Shown one piece after another: positions 5,253 through 5,328 of a stretch of 5,328 nucleotides of DNA. The translations under genes and the position numbers were made by a program. Under the pieces are notes generated by a model. It saw only the letters and a program-made list of their open reading frames with translations. It was not told the DNA's origin and did no database searches. The DNA comes from Candidatus Bathyarchaeota archaeon (GTDB lineage: Archaea > Thermoproteota > Bathyarchaeia > RBG-16-48-13 > GCA-020355125): NCBI GenBank assembly GCA_030670615.1, contig DAOVBJ010000081.1:1-5328 (forward strand). The letters run 5' to 3'. How positions within the stretch are numbered: position 1 is the stretch's first letter; the number at the start of each line of letters is the position of its first letter.

Positions 5253-5328
5253 ATGACTGTAAAGTGTGAACCGCTAACTTGGGTTAAACCGACCGCTCTT
5301 ATCACCTGGATCTCAATGGATCCACAAT
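5253..5328 (+). CDS. Start of a gene cut by the window edge, possibly flavin reductase-like
   Basis: Twenty-five codons are open to the window edge from an ATG with a Shine-Dalgarno site. The product starts MTVKCEPLTWVKPTALITWI and continues SMDPQ. The run KPTALITWIS followed by a short turn resembles the first strand of flavin reductase-like (DIM6/NTAB, FMN-binding split barrel) proteins, which often read RPVxLVTTxDxxG at this point. With so few residues the family is a guess. The existence of the gene is better supported than its name. It is divergent from the ferredoxin-AOR operon, and its leader holds the nested inverted repeat. Confidence 0.45.
   Translation, partial: MTVKCEPLTWVKPTALITWISMDPQ

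Noticed and set aside
1..5328. CRISPR array suggested by the CARF-like gene
   Set aside because: No regularly spaced direct repeats of 24-40 bases were seen anywhere in the window.

Overview
The window reads as archaeal DNA. It carries a CARF-type winged-helix regulator, a tungsten aldehyde ferredoxin oxidoreductase (AOR) with its polyferredoxin subunit, an archaeal-style radical SAM/SPASM protein, TTTAWA-like promoter boxes, T-run terminators and several GTG/TTG starts. The mix suggests an anaerobic archaeon, perhaps of the Bathyarchaeia/TACK kind, but the lineage is inferred from gene content only. No CRISPR array, rRNA, tRNA or transposase was seen.

Layout from left to right. (1) Positions 1-631, minus strand: a CARF-like sensor fused to a winged helix-turn-helix, cut by the window edge at its C-terminus. 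(2) Positions 632-776: a divergent intergenic region with TATA-like boxes for both directions and repeated GTTAAAGA-type words. (3) Positions 777-1301, plus strand: a secreted protein whose reading frame is interrupted by one in-frame TAA at 1041-1043. The frame continues open for another 85 codons. (4) Positions 1302-1483: a convergent spacer with a 12-bp palindrome and T runs. (5) Positions 1484-2386, minus strand: a radical SAM protein with a SPASM-like C-terminus and a TTG start. (6) Positions 2387-2503: a spacer with an inverted repeat built on GCTAGCTAGC. (7) Positions 2504-5014, minus strand: a two-gene operon of a 16-cysteine polyferredoxin followed 6 nt later by a 666-residue AOR-family enzyme. 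(8) Positions 5015-5252: a promoter region that also holds a roughly 72-nt nested inverted repeat. (9) Positions 5253-5328, plus strand: the first 25 codons of another gene, possibly of the flavin-reductase-like family.

How the parts fit together. The ferredoxin and AOR very likely form one enzyme: the tungstopterin subunit oxidises an aldehyde (or reduces an acid) and electrons pass through the cubane clusters. The radical SAM gene lies on the same strand just downstream, but a T run and its own promoter-like sequence separate it, so joint function is only a possibility. The most unusual features are two non-coding inverted repeats with nearly the same arms (2444-2486 and 5153-5226). Their non-Watson-Crick positions are G-U in plus-strand RNA, and each is followed by a T run. 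The larger one can also fold in mutually exclusive ways upstream of the 5253 gene, as a regulatory leader would. By eye, the AOR-ferredoxin operon is richer in G+C than the left half of the window.
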